A DNA stretch of 64,000 bases from Thiocapsa rosea (GTDB taxonomy: Bacteria; Pseudomonadota; Gammaproteobacteria; Chromatiales; Chromatiaceae). Made by a program: the position numbers and the translations under genes. This document shows positions 20,757 through 29,227 of this stretch, piece by piece. Within the stretch, counting starts at the first letter, position 1; each line of letters opens with the position of its first letter. Below the pieces are notes generated by a model. It made no database searches. It was not told the DNA's origin and worked only from the letters and a program-made list of their open reading frames with translations. The DNA lies in assembly GCF_003634315.1 (NCBI RefSeq), contig NZ_RBXL01000001.1, positions 728,501-792,500 of the forward strand. The letters run 5' to 3'.

Positions 20757-20835
20757 GGTAATTCCGGTAATTCCGGTAATTCCGGTAATTCCGGTAATTC
20801 CGGTAATTCCGGTAATTCCGGTAATTCCGGTAATT
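20757..20835. repeat. tandem array of the 9-mer GGTAATTCC
   Basis: Eight complete units (20757-20828) and seven bases of a ninth. The unit is found within the normal element end (CTGTCCCGGTAATTCC), so it looks like slippage expansion of a RAYT/REP end. It stands directly before the first 1.5-kb duplicated unit. Confidence 0.95.
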
Positions 20836-20856
20836 GTAATTCCGGGGACAGTTTAC

Positions 20857-21051
20857 CTAGTTCCGTTCCAGCAGCTCAAAGAGGTCCCGGGTGTTAGAGT
20901 CTCGTCGCGATGGTTTCGGCCCCGGCTTTTTTGGCTTGAGAGTGCGACCGAGGCGTTGCTCCAGAGTTTCGACAAAGGAATCCGGACCGAGCGGTCGACC
21001 GGTGCCGGCATGCGCGTGCAGAAGGTGGGCGATGTCCTTAGCGTCAAGCTC
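20857..21051 (-). pseudogene. RAYT transposase, C-terminal fragment (unit 1)
   Basis: Encodes DAKDIAHLLHAHAGTGRPLG and the following lysine-rich tail, which matches the C-terminus of the more complete copy at 34513-34983. The catalytic HUH half is missing; the sequence switches to unrelated DNA at about 21051. Confidence 0.75.
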
Positions 21052-21157
21052 GCCAGTTGGGCCACACAAGTGGGCAAAATGGGGGCACCGGAGAATGGGG
21101 TCAAGTATTGACCCCAGTTCTGATATCAAGGCGCCGGTCGCACGGTGGAGCAACTTG

Positions 21158-21358
21158 TTAGGTCAGCATTTTGCGTTCTTTAGCATATTCCCGTAATGCA
21201 CGGTTTACGGCCTCAGCGTTTGGGAAAAGCTTGTTGAGTTCTGGATCGATGAGTACGATATTGGTGCCTTCACGATATCGCCTAGCATATTTTCCACGAG
21301 TGCCGGACTTAATCAGTTCGGCAGGATATTCCGGTCGTATCTCTTGGTCATTCCTCAT
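21158..21358 (-). CDS. small antitoxin-like protein of a BrnT pair (unit 1)
   Basis: A 66-residue charged protein (EYPAELIKSGTRGKYARRYR, then LNKLFPNAEAVNRALREYAK). Proteins with the xGxRGKYxxRY and FPxxEAVNxAL patterns sit after brnT-type toxin genes, and a diverged relative follows the toxin at 40770. It overlaps the toxin reading frame by 11 bases. It is identical to the unit 2 copy and its partner toxin in this unit is frameshifted, so it may be an orphan. Confidence 0.65.
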   Translation of the reverse strand: MRNDQEIRPEYPAELIKSGTRGKYARRYREGTNIVLIDPELNKLFPNAEAVNRALREYAKERKMLT

Positions 21359-21618
21359 AGGCTTTACGCTCTGTAGGCGTCATGCGCCGCGCAGAGATGA
21401 TTCGTATAATCTCAGCGCGTTCGGTGAAGGAGACTACCAAATATCTACCTCCTTGTGATCTCCCAAACAATGAGGAAACGGTCTTCTCCTTGCGAATGAT
21501 CTGGATCGGATACGAAAGAGGACAGTTCGTCACCGAAAACCTCCGTTGCCTCCCAAAATGTGACACCATGCTTTCTGATGTTAGCGTCAGCTTTTGATTC
21601 ATCCCATTCAAAATCCAT
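21348..21618 (-). pseudogene. brnT-family toxin, frameshifted (unit 1)
   Basis: Same sequence as the intact gene at 22849-23118 except for an extra T in CAAACAATGAGG (plus strand, near 21470). The insertion separates the N-terminal half (DFEWDESKADANIRKHGVTF) from FGRSQGGRYLVVSFTERAEI. The product would be out of frame after about residue 50. Confidence 0.85.
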
Positions 21619-22357
21619 GATCACGTGTTGCCTGCTGACCTAACGTTGCCGCTCAGCCGTCGTGAGCAGAGCGAGCGCAGGCTGGAGGGGAATCCAGGGA
21701 CGGACCACGGTTTCTCGCCACACAGAATACTCTTTTCAGTCCACGCAAACTCTCGCGATTCGTGCCTCGACACCCACGAAACGTCGCCGCAGGCGACGCA
21801 ACGCACCTTATCCGGCGGAGATCAATCGAGCTGCGACCTTCCTCAGTCTCACCCTGCTTCCTCGTGCTCCTCGTCGCCTTGGCAACCTTCGCCTCGACCG
21901 CTGCGGAGTAGACAATTCCACGGGCAGTTTACTCAATTCCGGTTCGATGCTCCAACAGACGCATTCCAGCCACTCGATCCCGGCGACAGGATTTAGCTCA
22001 CCACAGCACTAGCCGCAATTGAGCAAACTGTCACCCGACATCAGGGCTTCCCCGTTAGCGCCAGGATCCGCCATCCTTCGAACCCTGCAAATCGCCCGGC
22101 GATCGCCCTCTGATCCGGAGCCCTCCCGGTCGCCCTGCCCCGCACTCTGCGCGTTCCGATATCCGGACATTGGCTATGTCGGCTTCCTGCTTGATAGCAA
22201 CGATCGTATGCATGTCCGAGCCTTGAACAGGATGCGCGTCCGACATGGAGAATCGACGGTGTCATTATAGGCGGTGATGGCGCTGGCGCCCCCTGCCGAC
22301 ACACGCATTGCGGTGACAGTGTGCTTCGGATACGGTGGAATTCCGGGGACAGTTTAC
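21619..22357. other. duplicated stretch with no recognised gene (unit 1)
   Basis: Contains only short ORFs without recognisable similarity, the longest being 22019-22270 on the plus strand and overlapping ones on the other strand. It includes two further element-end-like sequences (GGGCAGTTTACTCAATTCCG, GAGCAAACTGTCACCC), which suggests nested RAYT/REP debris. Confidence 0.5.
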
Positions 22358-22552
22358 CTAATCCCGTTCCAGCAGCTCAAAGAGGTCCCGGGTGTTAGAG
22401 TCTCGTCGCGATGGTTTAGGCCCCGGCTTTTTTGGCTTGAGAGTGCGACCGAGGCGTTGCTCCAGAGTTTCGACAAAGGAATCCGGACCGAGCGGTCGAC
22501 CGGTGCCGGCATGCGCGTGCAGAAGGTGGGCGATGTCCTTAGCGTCAAGCTC
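22358..22552 (-). pseudogene. RAYT transposase, C-terminal fragment (unit 2)
   Basis: The second copy of the fragment at 20857-21051 and nearly identical to it. Only the tail of the protein is encoded and no catalytic domain is present. Confidence 0.75.
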
Positions 22553-22658
22553 GCCAGTTAGGCGACACAAGTGGGCAAAATGGGGGCACCGGAGAATGGG
22601 GTCAAGTATTGACCCCATTTCTGATATCAAGGCGCCGGTCGCACGGTGGAGCAACTTG

Positions 22659-22859
22659 TTAGGTCAGCATTTTGCGTTCTTTAGCATATTCCCGTAATGC
22701 ACGGTTTACGGCCTCAGCGTTTGGGAAAAGCTTGTTGAGTTCTGGATCGATGAGTACGATATTGGTGCCTTCACGATATCGCCTAGCATATTTTCCACGA
22801 GTGCCGGACTTAATCAGTTCGGCAGGATATTCCGGTCGTATCTCTTGGTCATTCCTCAT
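22659..22859 (-). CDS. small antitoxin-like protein of a BrnT pair (unit 2)
   Basis: The 66-residue protein is the same as the unit 1 copy. Here the upstream toxin gene is intact and overlaps its start by 11 bases, so this is the functional operon of the duplicated pair. Confidence 0.7.
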   Translation of the reverse strand: MRNDQEIRPEYPAELIKSGTRGKYARRYREGTNIVLIDPELNKLFPNAEAVNRALREYAKERKMLT

Positions 22860-23118
22860 AGGCTTTACGCTCTGTAGGCGTCATGCGCCGCGCAGAGATG
22901 ATTCGTATAATCTCAGCGCGTTCGGTGAAGGAGACTACCAAATATCTACCTCCTTGTGATCTCCCAAACAAGAGGAAACGGTCTTCTCCTTGCGAATGAT
23001 CTGGATCGGATACGAAAGAGGACAGTTCGTCACCGAAAACCTCCGTTGCCTCCCAAAATGTGACACCATGCTTTCTGATGTTAGCGTCAGCTTTTGATTC
23101 ATCCCATTCAAAATCCAT
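22849..23118 (-). CDS. brnT: BrnT-family toxin
   Basis: An 89-residue RelE-fold-like RNase toxin with the BrnT pattern FEWDESKADANIRKHGVTFWEA, FVSDPDHSQGEDRFLLFGRS and a C-terminal IIRIISARRMTPTERKAYEE. Start set at the ATG at 23118; a TTG two codons upstream is also open. The antitoxin is not BrnA-like but the small RGKYxxRY protein downstream. Confidence 0.82.
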   Translation of the reverse strand: MDFEWDESKADANIRKHGVTFWEATEVFGDELSSFVSDPDHSQGEDRFLLFGRSQGGRYLVVSFTERAEIIRIISARRMTPTERKAYEE

Positions 23119-23851
23119 GATCAAGTGTTGCCTGCTGACCTAACGTTGCCGCTCAGCCGTCGTGAGCAGAGCGAGCGCAGGCTGGAGGGGAATCCAGGGA
23201 CGGACCACGGTTTCTCGCCACACAGAATACTCTTTTCAGTCCACGCAAACTCTCGCGATTCGTGCCTCGACACCCACGAAACGTCGCCGCAGGCGACGCA
23301 ACGCACCTTATCCGGCGGAGATCAATCGAGCTGCGACCTTCCTCAGTCTCACCCTGCTTCCTCGTGCTCCTCGTCGCCTTGGCAACCTTCGCCTCGACCG
23401 CTGCGGAGTAGACAATTCCACGGGCAGTTTACTCAATTCCGGTTCGATGCTCCAACAGACGCATTCCAGCCACTCGATCCCGGCGACAGGATTTAGCTCA
23501 CCACAGCACTAGCCGCAATTGAGCAAACTGTCACCCGACATCAGGGCTTCCCCGTTAGCGCCAGGATCCGCCATCCTTCGAACCCTGCAAATCGCCCGGC
23601 GATCGCCCTCTGATCCGGAGCCCTCCCGGTCGCCCTGCCCCGCACTCTGCGCGTTCCGATATCCGGACATTGGCTATGTCGGCTTCCTGCTTGATAGCAA
23701 CGATCGTATGCATGTCCGAGCCTTGAACAGGATGCGCGTCCGACATGGAGAATCGACGGTGTCATTATAGGCGGTGATGGCGCTGGCGCCCCCTGCCGAC
23801 ACACGCATTGCGGTGACAGTGTGCTTCGGATACGGTGGAATTCCGGGGACA
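23119..23851. other. duplicated stretch with no recognised gene (unit 2) and start of unit 3
   Basis: Matches 21619-22351. The last 13 bases (AATTCCGGGGACA) begin the third unit and form the 5' exon of the group II intron. Confidence 0.5.
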
Positions 23852-24286
23852 GTGCGGCCTGGCAAGGCTGCGTATTCTAGCGGGTGGGACCCCCGTCCGG
23901 GTAATCGCTAGCCACGAGCCCGGTATCGAGCCTTGCGGCGCGGCTGGTAACAGGCGCGTCGATGCGTAGGCACGAAAGCAGGCGAGGTGTAAGGGTAACG
24001 GGTGGAGCCGACCTTGAAGGTATTGAGCCCCGAAAAGAACATGGGTGAGTGCCGACGGGTTTGTCCCCCCGGCAGGCAACAGACCGTGACGCGCTGTGGC
24101 GAGTGGCACGGGAACTCCCCGGGGTCCGAGACCACATCGAGCCTGACATCGAGAGCACGTGGTCACCAGGGAGATCCGCGCATCGGTCCGCCGGAGGCGG
24201 GCACCCGTGAACAAGTGTAGAAAGCAAGAACACGGGCGGTGATGCGCGGAAGTCGGAGCCACCCATACGAGCTGTGACGCCCGGTA

Positions 24287-25699
24287 ATGCGGGTCGAGCA
24301 AAGGGGTGGCGGTTTGAGACAACGCAAGAGTGAAACACGGCCCTACACCGAGAGGACTCTGACCGTGACCAGCAAGCTTGAGCGTTTCACACTGAAGGCG
24401 CGCGCGGAACCGCACACGCGGTTCACGTCCCTGATGGGCATGTTGTTTGACCCGGAAGGGCTGCGCGAAAGCTTCGAGCGCCAGAACGGACGCAAGGCGC
24501 CCGGAGTCGACGGGGTCAGGAAGGACGACTATGCAGTGGGTCTGGACGCGCGTCTGGAGGATCTGTCGGCACGGATTCGCCGTCTGGGGTACCGGCCTCT
24601 GCCGGTGCGGCGCACCTATATCCCGAAAGGGGATGGCCGCTATCGGCCGTTGGGGGTGCCGAGCTTCGAGGACCGCCTGGTCCAAGATCGCCTCAGCCGC
24701 ATTCTTCAGGCCATCTGGGAACCGGAGTTTCGGGACTGTTCGTTCGGGTTTCGGCCGGGTCGCAGTGCGCACGATGCGCTGCGCCGGGTGGCCGAAGTGA
24801 TCACCAACGGGCGCACGCAGTGGTTCGTGGAGGCGGACATCAAAGGGTTCTTTGACCATTTGTCACACTCCCACCTCATGGAATTCCTGGAGCACCGCAT
24901 CGGCGATCCCAATCTGTTGCGGATCGTGCGACGGTTCCTGAAGGCCGGCATCATGGAAGACGGCGCGTTCACGGCCAGTGAAGAGGGCGCCCCGCAAGGG
25001 GGTCTGGTCTCGCCCGTGCTCAGCAATATCTACCTGCACTATGTGCTCGATCTCTGGTTCGAGAAACGGTTTGCGGGAATGTGCACGGGACGGGCGTACC
25101 TGATTCGCTACGCCGACGACTATGTGGCCTGCTTCGAGCACGAAGGCGATGCACGGGCCTTTCTCACCAAGATGACCGCACGTCTGGCGCAGTTCGATCT
25201 GGAGGTCGAGCCGAGCAAAACGGCACTGCTGCGTTTCGGCAGCGACCAGCTGGGTCGGACGCGGGCGGAGACGTCCGAACCGCGGACCTTCAGCTTCCTC
25301 GGCTTCACCCATTATGTCGGGAAGAGCCGGACGGGGCGTTTCGTCGTCGGGCGCAAGACCGACGGCAAGCGGGTGCGCAAGAAGCTCGCGCTCTTGAACG
25401 AGCGCTTGCGCGGGCTGCGGGCGCAAGGCGGACGGGCGATGGTGGCATACCTGATCCGGCATCTGCGCGGACACATCCAGTATTACGGTGTGAGCGGCAA
25501 TAGCCGGGGCGTATCGGGTTACCTCTACGCCGCGACGGGCCTGTTGTTCAAATGGCTCAACCGGCGCAGCCAACGGCGTTCGTTGACCTGGAAGCGCTTC
25601 TACGCGGTCATCAAGCCCATGCTCCCGACGGCGCGGATCATTCACGACCTCTACCCCGTCCCTTGGTGGAAGACTCAAGCTGGGAGCCGGATGGTGTAA
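24287..25699 (+). CDS. ltrA: group II intron reverse transcriptase/maturase
   Basis: The 470-residue intron-encoded protein helps splicing and copies the intron into new sites. RT motifs in order: KAPGVDGVRKDDY, IPKGDGRYRPLGVPSFEDRL, CSFGFRPGRSAHDAL, VEADIKGFFDHL, GAPQGGLVSPVLSNIYLHYVLD and the catalytic YADDYVACFE. The maturase X domain follows (RHLRGHIQYYGVSGN). There is no C-terminal HNH endonuclease. The last codons (AGC CGG ATG GTG TAA) fall inside domain V, so the ORF end and the ribozyme core overlap. A GTG before TSKLERFTL is an alternative start. Confidence 0.93.
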   Translation: MRVEQRGGGLRQRKSETRPYTERTLTVTSKLERFTLKARAEPHTRFTSLMGMLFDPEGLRESFERQNGRKAPGVDGVRKDDYAVGLDARLEDLSARIRRLGYRPLPVRRTYIPKGDGRYRPLGVPSFEDRLVQDRLSRILQAIWEPEFRDCSFGFRPGRSAHDALRRVAEVITNGRTQWFVEADIKGFFDHLSHSHLMEFLEHRIGDPNLLRIVRRFLKAGIMEDGAFTASEEGAPQGGLVSPVLSNIYLHYVLDLWFEKRFAGMCTGRAYLIRYADDYVACFEHEGDARAFLTKMTARLAQFDLEVEPSKTALLRFGSDQLGRTRAETSEPRTFSFLGFTHYVGKSRTGRFVVGRKTDGKRVRKKLALLNERLRGLRAQGGRAMVAYLIRHLRGHIQYYGVSGNSRGVSGYLYAATGLLFKWLNRRSQRRSLTWKRFYAVIKPMLPTARIIHDLYPVPWWKTQAGSRMV

Positions 25700-25716
25700 C
25701 ACTCCAAGTCCGGTTC
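25684..25716 (+). ncRNA. group II intron domain V (copy A)
   Basis: GAGCCGGAU pairs with GUCCGGUUC around a short inner helix. The AGC triad occupies the expected place at the 5' side of the stem. This is the catalytic core of the ribozyme and overlaps the maturase stop codon. Confidence 0.8.
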
Positions 25717-25857
25717 TGCGAGGAGCCGGGAACGAACCGTCGTATGGCCGAGATCATGTGGCACCGCCGGGAAACCAGGCGGCAAACAGAGAACACAAAC
25801 GTCAGCCTAACCGATGGCAAGGACCCGGCTTACTCTCCGTTTACCTAGTTCCGTTCC

Positions 25858-26420
25858 AGCAGCTCAAAGAGGTCCCGGGTGTTAGAGTCTCGTCGCGATG
25901 GTTTCGGCCCCGGCTTTTTTGGCTTGAGAGTGCGACCGAGGCGTTGCTCCAGAGTTTCGACATAAGGAATCCGGGCCGAGCGGGCGACCGGTGCCGGCAT
26001 GCGCGTGCAGAAGGTGGGCGATGTCCGTGGCGTCAGGCTCGCCGATGAAGCGATCCGAGTCGGATATCAGCTCCAACAGCGGACGCACGCTGACGAGATC
26101 GTCGTCCGCTCCTGCCAGATGGGCTCGGGCGCTCGGACCACGGCCAGTCCTCCGGTCGTGCACAGAGCCGCGCACGGACGGGACCAGGACCAGGATCAGG
26201 TGTGCACATGATTCGGCATGAGGCAGTAGACAAGCACCTGCGTGCCACACGCTCGACAGGACGTCGACAGCAAGCGCAGATACCCGGCGTAGTCCTCGTC
26301 GCCAAAAAACGTCCGCTGGCGTCGATTCCCGCGCTGGGTCACATGATGTGGAAACCCCGGGACGACTACTCGTCGGAGTCTCGCCATCGGCCGGTCAATC
26401 CCTCGCCACGGAAACGTCAC
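25858..26420 (-). pseudogene. RAYT (Y1/HUH) transposase pseudogene next to intron A
   Basis: The N-terminal part (26196-26420) reads VVVPGFPHHVTQRGNRRQRT and LVYCLMPNHVH, the HUH motif, and then is lost to a frameshift. The middle (SARAHLAGADDDLVSVRPLL) and C-terminal parts (FIGEPDATDIAHLLHAHAGT) are in other frames. A further insertion near 25963 (CATAAGG against CAAAGG) breaks the tail. Its element ends (GTTTACC on the left, AAATTGTCCCTGG at 26466-26478) survive. Confidence 0.85.
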
Positions 26421-26538
26421 TTCGTGTTCTAACCGATCCTAAGCATCTCGTCCAGGGAATCAAGTAAATTGTCCCTGGAACTGCCTGATTTCGGGCAACC
26501 GGGCGGCCCCGCTGCTCATAAGCGGCTTCCGTTGAGAC

Positions 26539-26567
26539 TTGACAGTACCCTTCGGCGAAGGGATATT
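26539..26567 (+). promoter_or_regulatory. candidate promoter of the Mrp operon
   Basis: TTGACA (26539-26544), a 17-base spacer and GATATT (26562-26567). The spacer contains a small hairpin, CCCTTCGGCGAAGGG. It lies about 60 bases upstream of the first antiporter gene. Confidence 0.5.
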
Positions 26568-26629
26568 TCGGTGAAGAAGGTTGGATTTCCTATCCTTCCC
26601 GCCCTGCCAAGCGACATTCAAGCGATCAA

Positions 26630-27151
26630 GTGCAGTACTCTTTTCTGTTATTTTTGGGACTTCTGGCCTTCTGGCTGCTGCTATCGGGTCTGTGGGATGA
26701 GCCTCTGCTGCTCGGTCTCGGACTCGTCTCGTCGCTGATCGCGGCCTGGCTGGGTGTGCGCATGGACCGCAGCCCGACGAACCTTGGCAACCTCGGCTTG
26801 GTATTTCGGTTGATATTCTACTGGCGCTGGCTGCTGGTCGAGATCGTCAAGTCCAATATCGATGTGGTCCGGTGCATCTGGCAACCCCGCCACTTCCCGA
26901 TCAGCCCCGGCCTCGCGGTGTTGCCGTTGAGTCAGCGTACCGTCGTCGGACGCGTGATCTACGCCCAGTCGATCACGCTGACCCCAGGCACGGTGGCGAT
27001 CGAACTCGGCGACGGAGAGGTGCAGGTGCATGCGCTGACGCAGGCCGGCCTTGAGGCGTTGCGCGGCGGCGAGATGGACCGGCGGGTGACTGACGCCGAG
27101 CGCGCCCCCGATGCCAAGGTCCACGCCGACAGCCAGGGCGACAGCGCATGA
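26630..27151 (+). CDS. mrpE: Na+/H+ antiporter subunit E (MrpE/MbhA-like)
   Basis: First gene of an eight-gene antiporter operon. The 173-residue membrane protein has two to three N-terminal helices and the MrpE pattern WRWLLVEIVKSNIDVVRCIW, followed by the cytoplasmic domain with SITLTPGTVAIEL. Start is GTG at 26630, with a weak ribosome site. The C-terminal tail is hydrophilic and longer than usual. It overlaps mrpF by four bases (ATGA). Confidence 0.9.
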   Translation: MQYSFLLFLGLLAFWLLLSGLWDEPLLLGLGLVSSLIAAWLGVRMDRSPTNLGNLGLVFRLIFYWRWLLVEIVKSNIDVVRCIWQPRHFPISPGLAVLPLSQRTVVGRVIYAQSITLTPGTVAIELGDGEVQVHALTQAGLEALRGGEMDRRVTDAERAPDAKVHADSQGDSA

Positions 27152-27444
27152 TCTGGGATCTGAACCATGTCGCCTATGCCGGCGCCGCCCTCGGGATCAT
27201 GGCCATCATGGTGCTGGCACTGGCCCGCGGCTTCTTCGGGCCAACGATCTTCGATCGGGTGCTGGCCGCGAACATGTTCGGCACCAAGACCGTGCTGCTG
27301 ATCGCCGTCTACGGCTTCCTGACCGACCGTCCGGACTTTCTGGACATCGCCATCACCTACGCTTTGATCAACTTCATCGGCGTGATCGCCGTGCTCAAGG
27401 TGGTCGAGCGGGTTGCCGACGGTAAGCGACCGGAGGATTTGTAA
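27148..27444 (+). CDS. mrpF: cation/H+ antiporter subunit F
   Basis: A 98-residue protein with three transmembrane helices and the MrpF signature GPTIFDRVLAANMFGTKTVL. It sits between MrpE and MrpG, as in Mrp and Mbh operons. The C-terminus KVVERVADGKRPEDL is cytoplasmic. Confidence 0.9.
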   Translation: MIWDLNHVAYAGAALGIMAIMVLALARGFFGPTIFDRVLAANMFGTKTVLLIAVYGFLTDRPDFLDIAITYALINFIGVIAVLKVVERVADGKRPEDL

Positions 27445-27445
27445 C

Positions 27446-27799
27446 GTGGCTGACCTGCTGCTCGATGTCCTGAGTCTGCTACTCCTCGCCGGCGGCCTGT
27501 TTCTGGGTTTTTCCGGCGCTTTGGGGGTATTGCGTTTCCCGGATTTCTACACCCGCATCCATGCCGCCGGCGTCACCGACACCCTGAGTGCCGGGCTGAT
27601 CCTGGGGGCATTGATGCTGCAGGCCGGGCTGTCGCTTGTGACTGCAAAGCTCGCACTGATCCTGTTGTTCCTGTGGTACACCAGCCCGGTCGCAAGCCAC
27701 GTCCTGGCGCGCGCGGCGATGCATGCCGGCCTGCGGCCCTGGAGCGCACCCGCCCGTTCAGCAGCCGCGGGAGAGGCGTCATCGACATCGTCTACCTGA
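27446..27799 (+). CDS. mrpG: cation/H+ antiporter subunit G
   Basis: A 117-residue protein with three helices and the MrpG pattern GALGVLRFPDFYTRIHAAGVTDTL. I chose the GTG at 27446 because GGAGG lies ten bases upstream and ADLLLDVLSLLLLAGG fits the family N-terminus. The C-terminus has an extra hydrophilic tail that runs into the start region of the next gene. Confidence 0.9.
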   Translation: MADLLLDVLSLLLLAGGLFLGFSGALGVLRFPDFYTRIHAAGVTDTLSAGLILGALMLQAGLSLVTAKLALILLFLWYTSPVASHVLARAAMHAGLRPWSAPARSAAAGEASSTSST

Positions 27800-28851
27800 T
27801 CGATATCCTGCTGCTCAGCATGCTGGTCGCGACCGCGATCGCGGTGCTGCGGATGCGCAGCCTGTACGCGGTGGTCATGCTATTCGGCATCTACAGCCTG
27901 CTGACTGCGGGCATCTTCGTCAGCCTCGATGCGGTGGACGTGGCCTTCACCGAAGCGGCGGTCGGTGCTGGAATCTCCACGGTGTTGCTGCTCGTGACGC
28001 TGGCGGTGACGGGACATCAGCAGGTGCGGCGCAACCATTCGCCAGCGCTGCCGCTCACCGTGGTCATCATCACCGGCGCGGTGCTGGTCTGGGGTACTCA
28101 GGACATGCCCGCCTTCGGCGACCCGCAGGCGCCGATCCATCATCACGTCGCGGATCGCTACATTAAGGATTCGCCGTCCGAGGTCGGGATGCCCAACATG
28201 GTCACGTCGGTACTCGCCAGTTACCGCGGCTTCGACACCCTCGGCGAGACCGCGGTGGTGTTTACCGCCGGCGTCGGCGTCATGGTGTTGCTCGGCCTGC
28301 GCCGGCGACGGAATACCGACCCCGACGGGGACACCACGGCAGCGCCGGGGCGACCGGCCCGCGGGCCGTGGTGGCGATTACCCAGGCGCGAACCGGCGGC
28401 GACCGGGGTGGCAACGGCGGATAAGGACGACATCATCCGCGTCATCGCCCGACTCCTGGTGCCATTCATCCTGCTATTTGCACTCTATGTGCAGTTTCAT
28501 GGCGACTTCGGGCCAGGCGGCGGCTTTCAGGCCGGCGTGATCTTCGCCGCCGGGATCATCCTGTACGCCATCACCTATGGGCTGGGGCATGCGATGAGAC
28601 TGATCCCTCCGCGGGTACTGATGCCGTTGGCGGCTCTCGGCGTGTTGCTGTTCGGCGGGGTCGGCATCGCTGGCATGCTGCGTGGCGGGAATTTCCTGAA
28701 CTACAACGTGCTCGCTCATGATCCCGTGCATGGTCAGCACTATGGCATCATGCTGATCGAACTCGGTGTGGGCATCACCGTCGCCGCGGTGATGTTGGCC
28801 CTGTTCTATGCCTTTTTCTCCCGTCTGGAAGAGCCGCCGAAGAGCCAGTAA
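27673..28851 (+). CDS. mrpB: DUF4040 (MrpA C-terminal/MbhD-like) fused to MnhB domain
   Basis: The product combines an MbhD-like DUF4040 segment (MRSLYAVVMLFGIYSLLTAGIF, DVAFTEAAVGAGISTVLLLV) with an MbhE-like linker and an MnhB domain (LLVPFILLFALYVQFHGDFGPGGGFQAGVIFA). The homology starts at about codon 36 (27778), where no ATG, GTG or TTG exists. The ATG given here lies inside mrpG, and the next ATG, at 27820, would remove the first helix. The real start may be a rare ATC or GTC codon behind GGGAGAGG. It ends in TAATG, sharing one base with mrpC. Confidence 0.8.
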   Translation: MVHQPGRKPRPGARGDACRPAALERTRPFSSRGRGVIDIVYLIDILLLSMLVATAIAVLRMRSLYAVVMLFGIYSLLTAGIFVSLDAVDVAFTEAAVGAGISTVLLLVTLAVTGHQQVRRNHSPALPLTVVIITGAVLVWGTQDMPAFGDPQAPIHHHVADRYIKDSPSEVGMPNMVTSVLASYRGFDTLGETAVVFTAGVGVMVLLGLRRRRNTDPDGDTTAAPGRPARGPWWRLPRREPAATGVATADKDDIIRVIARLLVPFILLFALYVQFHGDFGPGGGFQAGVIFAAGIILYAITYGLGHAMRLIPPRVLMPLAALGVLLFGGVGIAGMLRGGNFLNYNVLAHDPVHGQHYGIMLIELGVGITVAAVMLALFYAFFSRLEEPPKSQ

Positions 28852-29204
28852 TGGAACTCCTCGGCCATTTCAACTACTGGGTTGTCTTTTTCCTGATGAT
28901 GACCGGCTTCTATGTGGTCATCGCCAATGGCAATCTGATCGCGAAGATCGTCGGCCTGAACATCTTTCAGTCCTCGGTGTTCCTGCTCTACATCTCGATG
29001 GGCAAGGTCATCGGCGGCACCGCTCCGATCGTGCATGACGACGGGGCGATCTATTCCAATCCCCTTCCCCATGTGCTTATCCTCACGGCCATCGTCGTCG
29101 GGGTCGCGACCACCGCGCTCGGGCTGGCCCTGGTGGTGCGCATCAAGGCGGCCTACGGCACCATCGAGGAGGATGACATCCAGGCACAGGACGAACCCCG
29201 CTGA
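28851..29204 (+). CDS. mrpC: cation/H+ antiporter subunit C (NuoK-like)
   Basis: A 117-residue, three-helix protein related to NuoK. It shows FYVVIANGNLIAKIVGLNIFQSSVFLLYIS and HVLILTAIVVGVATTALGLALV, both typical of MrpC. The last residues are acidic. A gap of 23 bases separates it from the first large subunit. Confidence 0.9.
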   Translation: MELLGHFNYWVVFFLMMTGFYVVIANGNLIAKIVGLNIFQSSVFLLYISMGKVIGGTAPIVHDDGAIYSNPLPHVLILTAIVVGVATTALGLALVVRIKAAYGTIEEDDIQAQDEPR

Positions 29205-29227
29205 GTCCCATATCAATCGAAATCGCC

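Larger units (their letters stand above)
20838..23838. repeat. 1.5-kb tandem duplication (two units)
   Basis: Unit 1 is 20838-22338 (1,501 bp) and unit 2 is 22339-23838 (1,500 bp). They differ at only a few positions, including one extra T in unit 1 that breaks its brnT copy. Each unit starts AATTCCGGGGACAGTTTACC and contains a RAYT 3' fragment, a brnT-type toxin-antitoxin pair and about 720 bases without clear genes. A third unit starts at 23839 and is interrupted after 13 bases by a group II intron. Confidence 0.93.
23852..25838 (+). mobile_element. group II intron, intact copy A (1,987 bp)
   Basis: Begins with the canonical GTGCG and interrupts the motif GGGACA/GTTTAC, which is continuous in the duplicated units (20844-20855). 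The first 435 bases hold the structured domains I-III. The maturase gene follows, then a domain V hairpin at 25684-25716, and a 3' tail of about 120 bases before the 3' exon. Copy B on the other strand has exactly the same length when its insertion is removed. The 3' end reads CTCTCC rather than the usual AY, and I fix it by comparing the empty and filled sites. Confidence 0.88.

Noticed and set aside
20757-20835. Possible CRISPR array
   Set aside because: The nine-base unit is repeated head to tail with no spacers, so it is a simple tandem repeat. No cas genes are in the window.
22019-22270. 83-codon open frame in the duplicated unit (also at 23519-23770)
   Set aside because: It has no recognisable domain or ribosome-binding site, overlaps open frames on the other strand, and begins inside an element-end-like sequence; duplication alone does not make it a gene.
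24287-25699. Retron or diversity-generating reverse transcriptase
   Set aside because: The maturase domain, the GTGCG start and the domain V hairpin identify a group II intron; no variable repeat or msr/msd RNA is seen.
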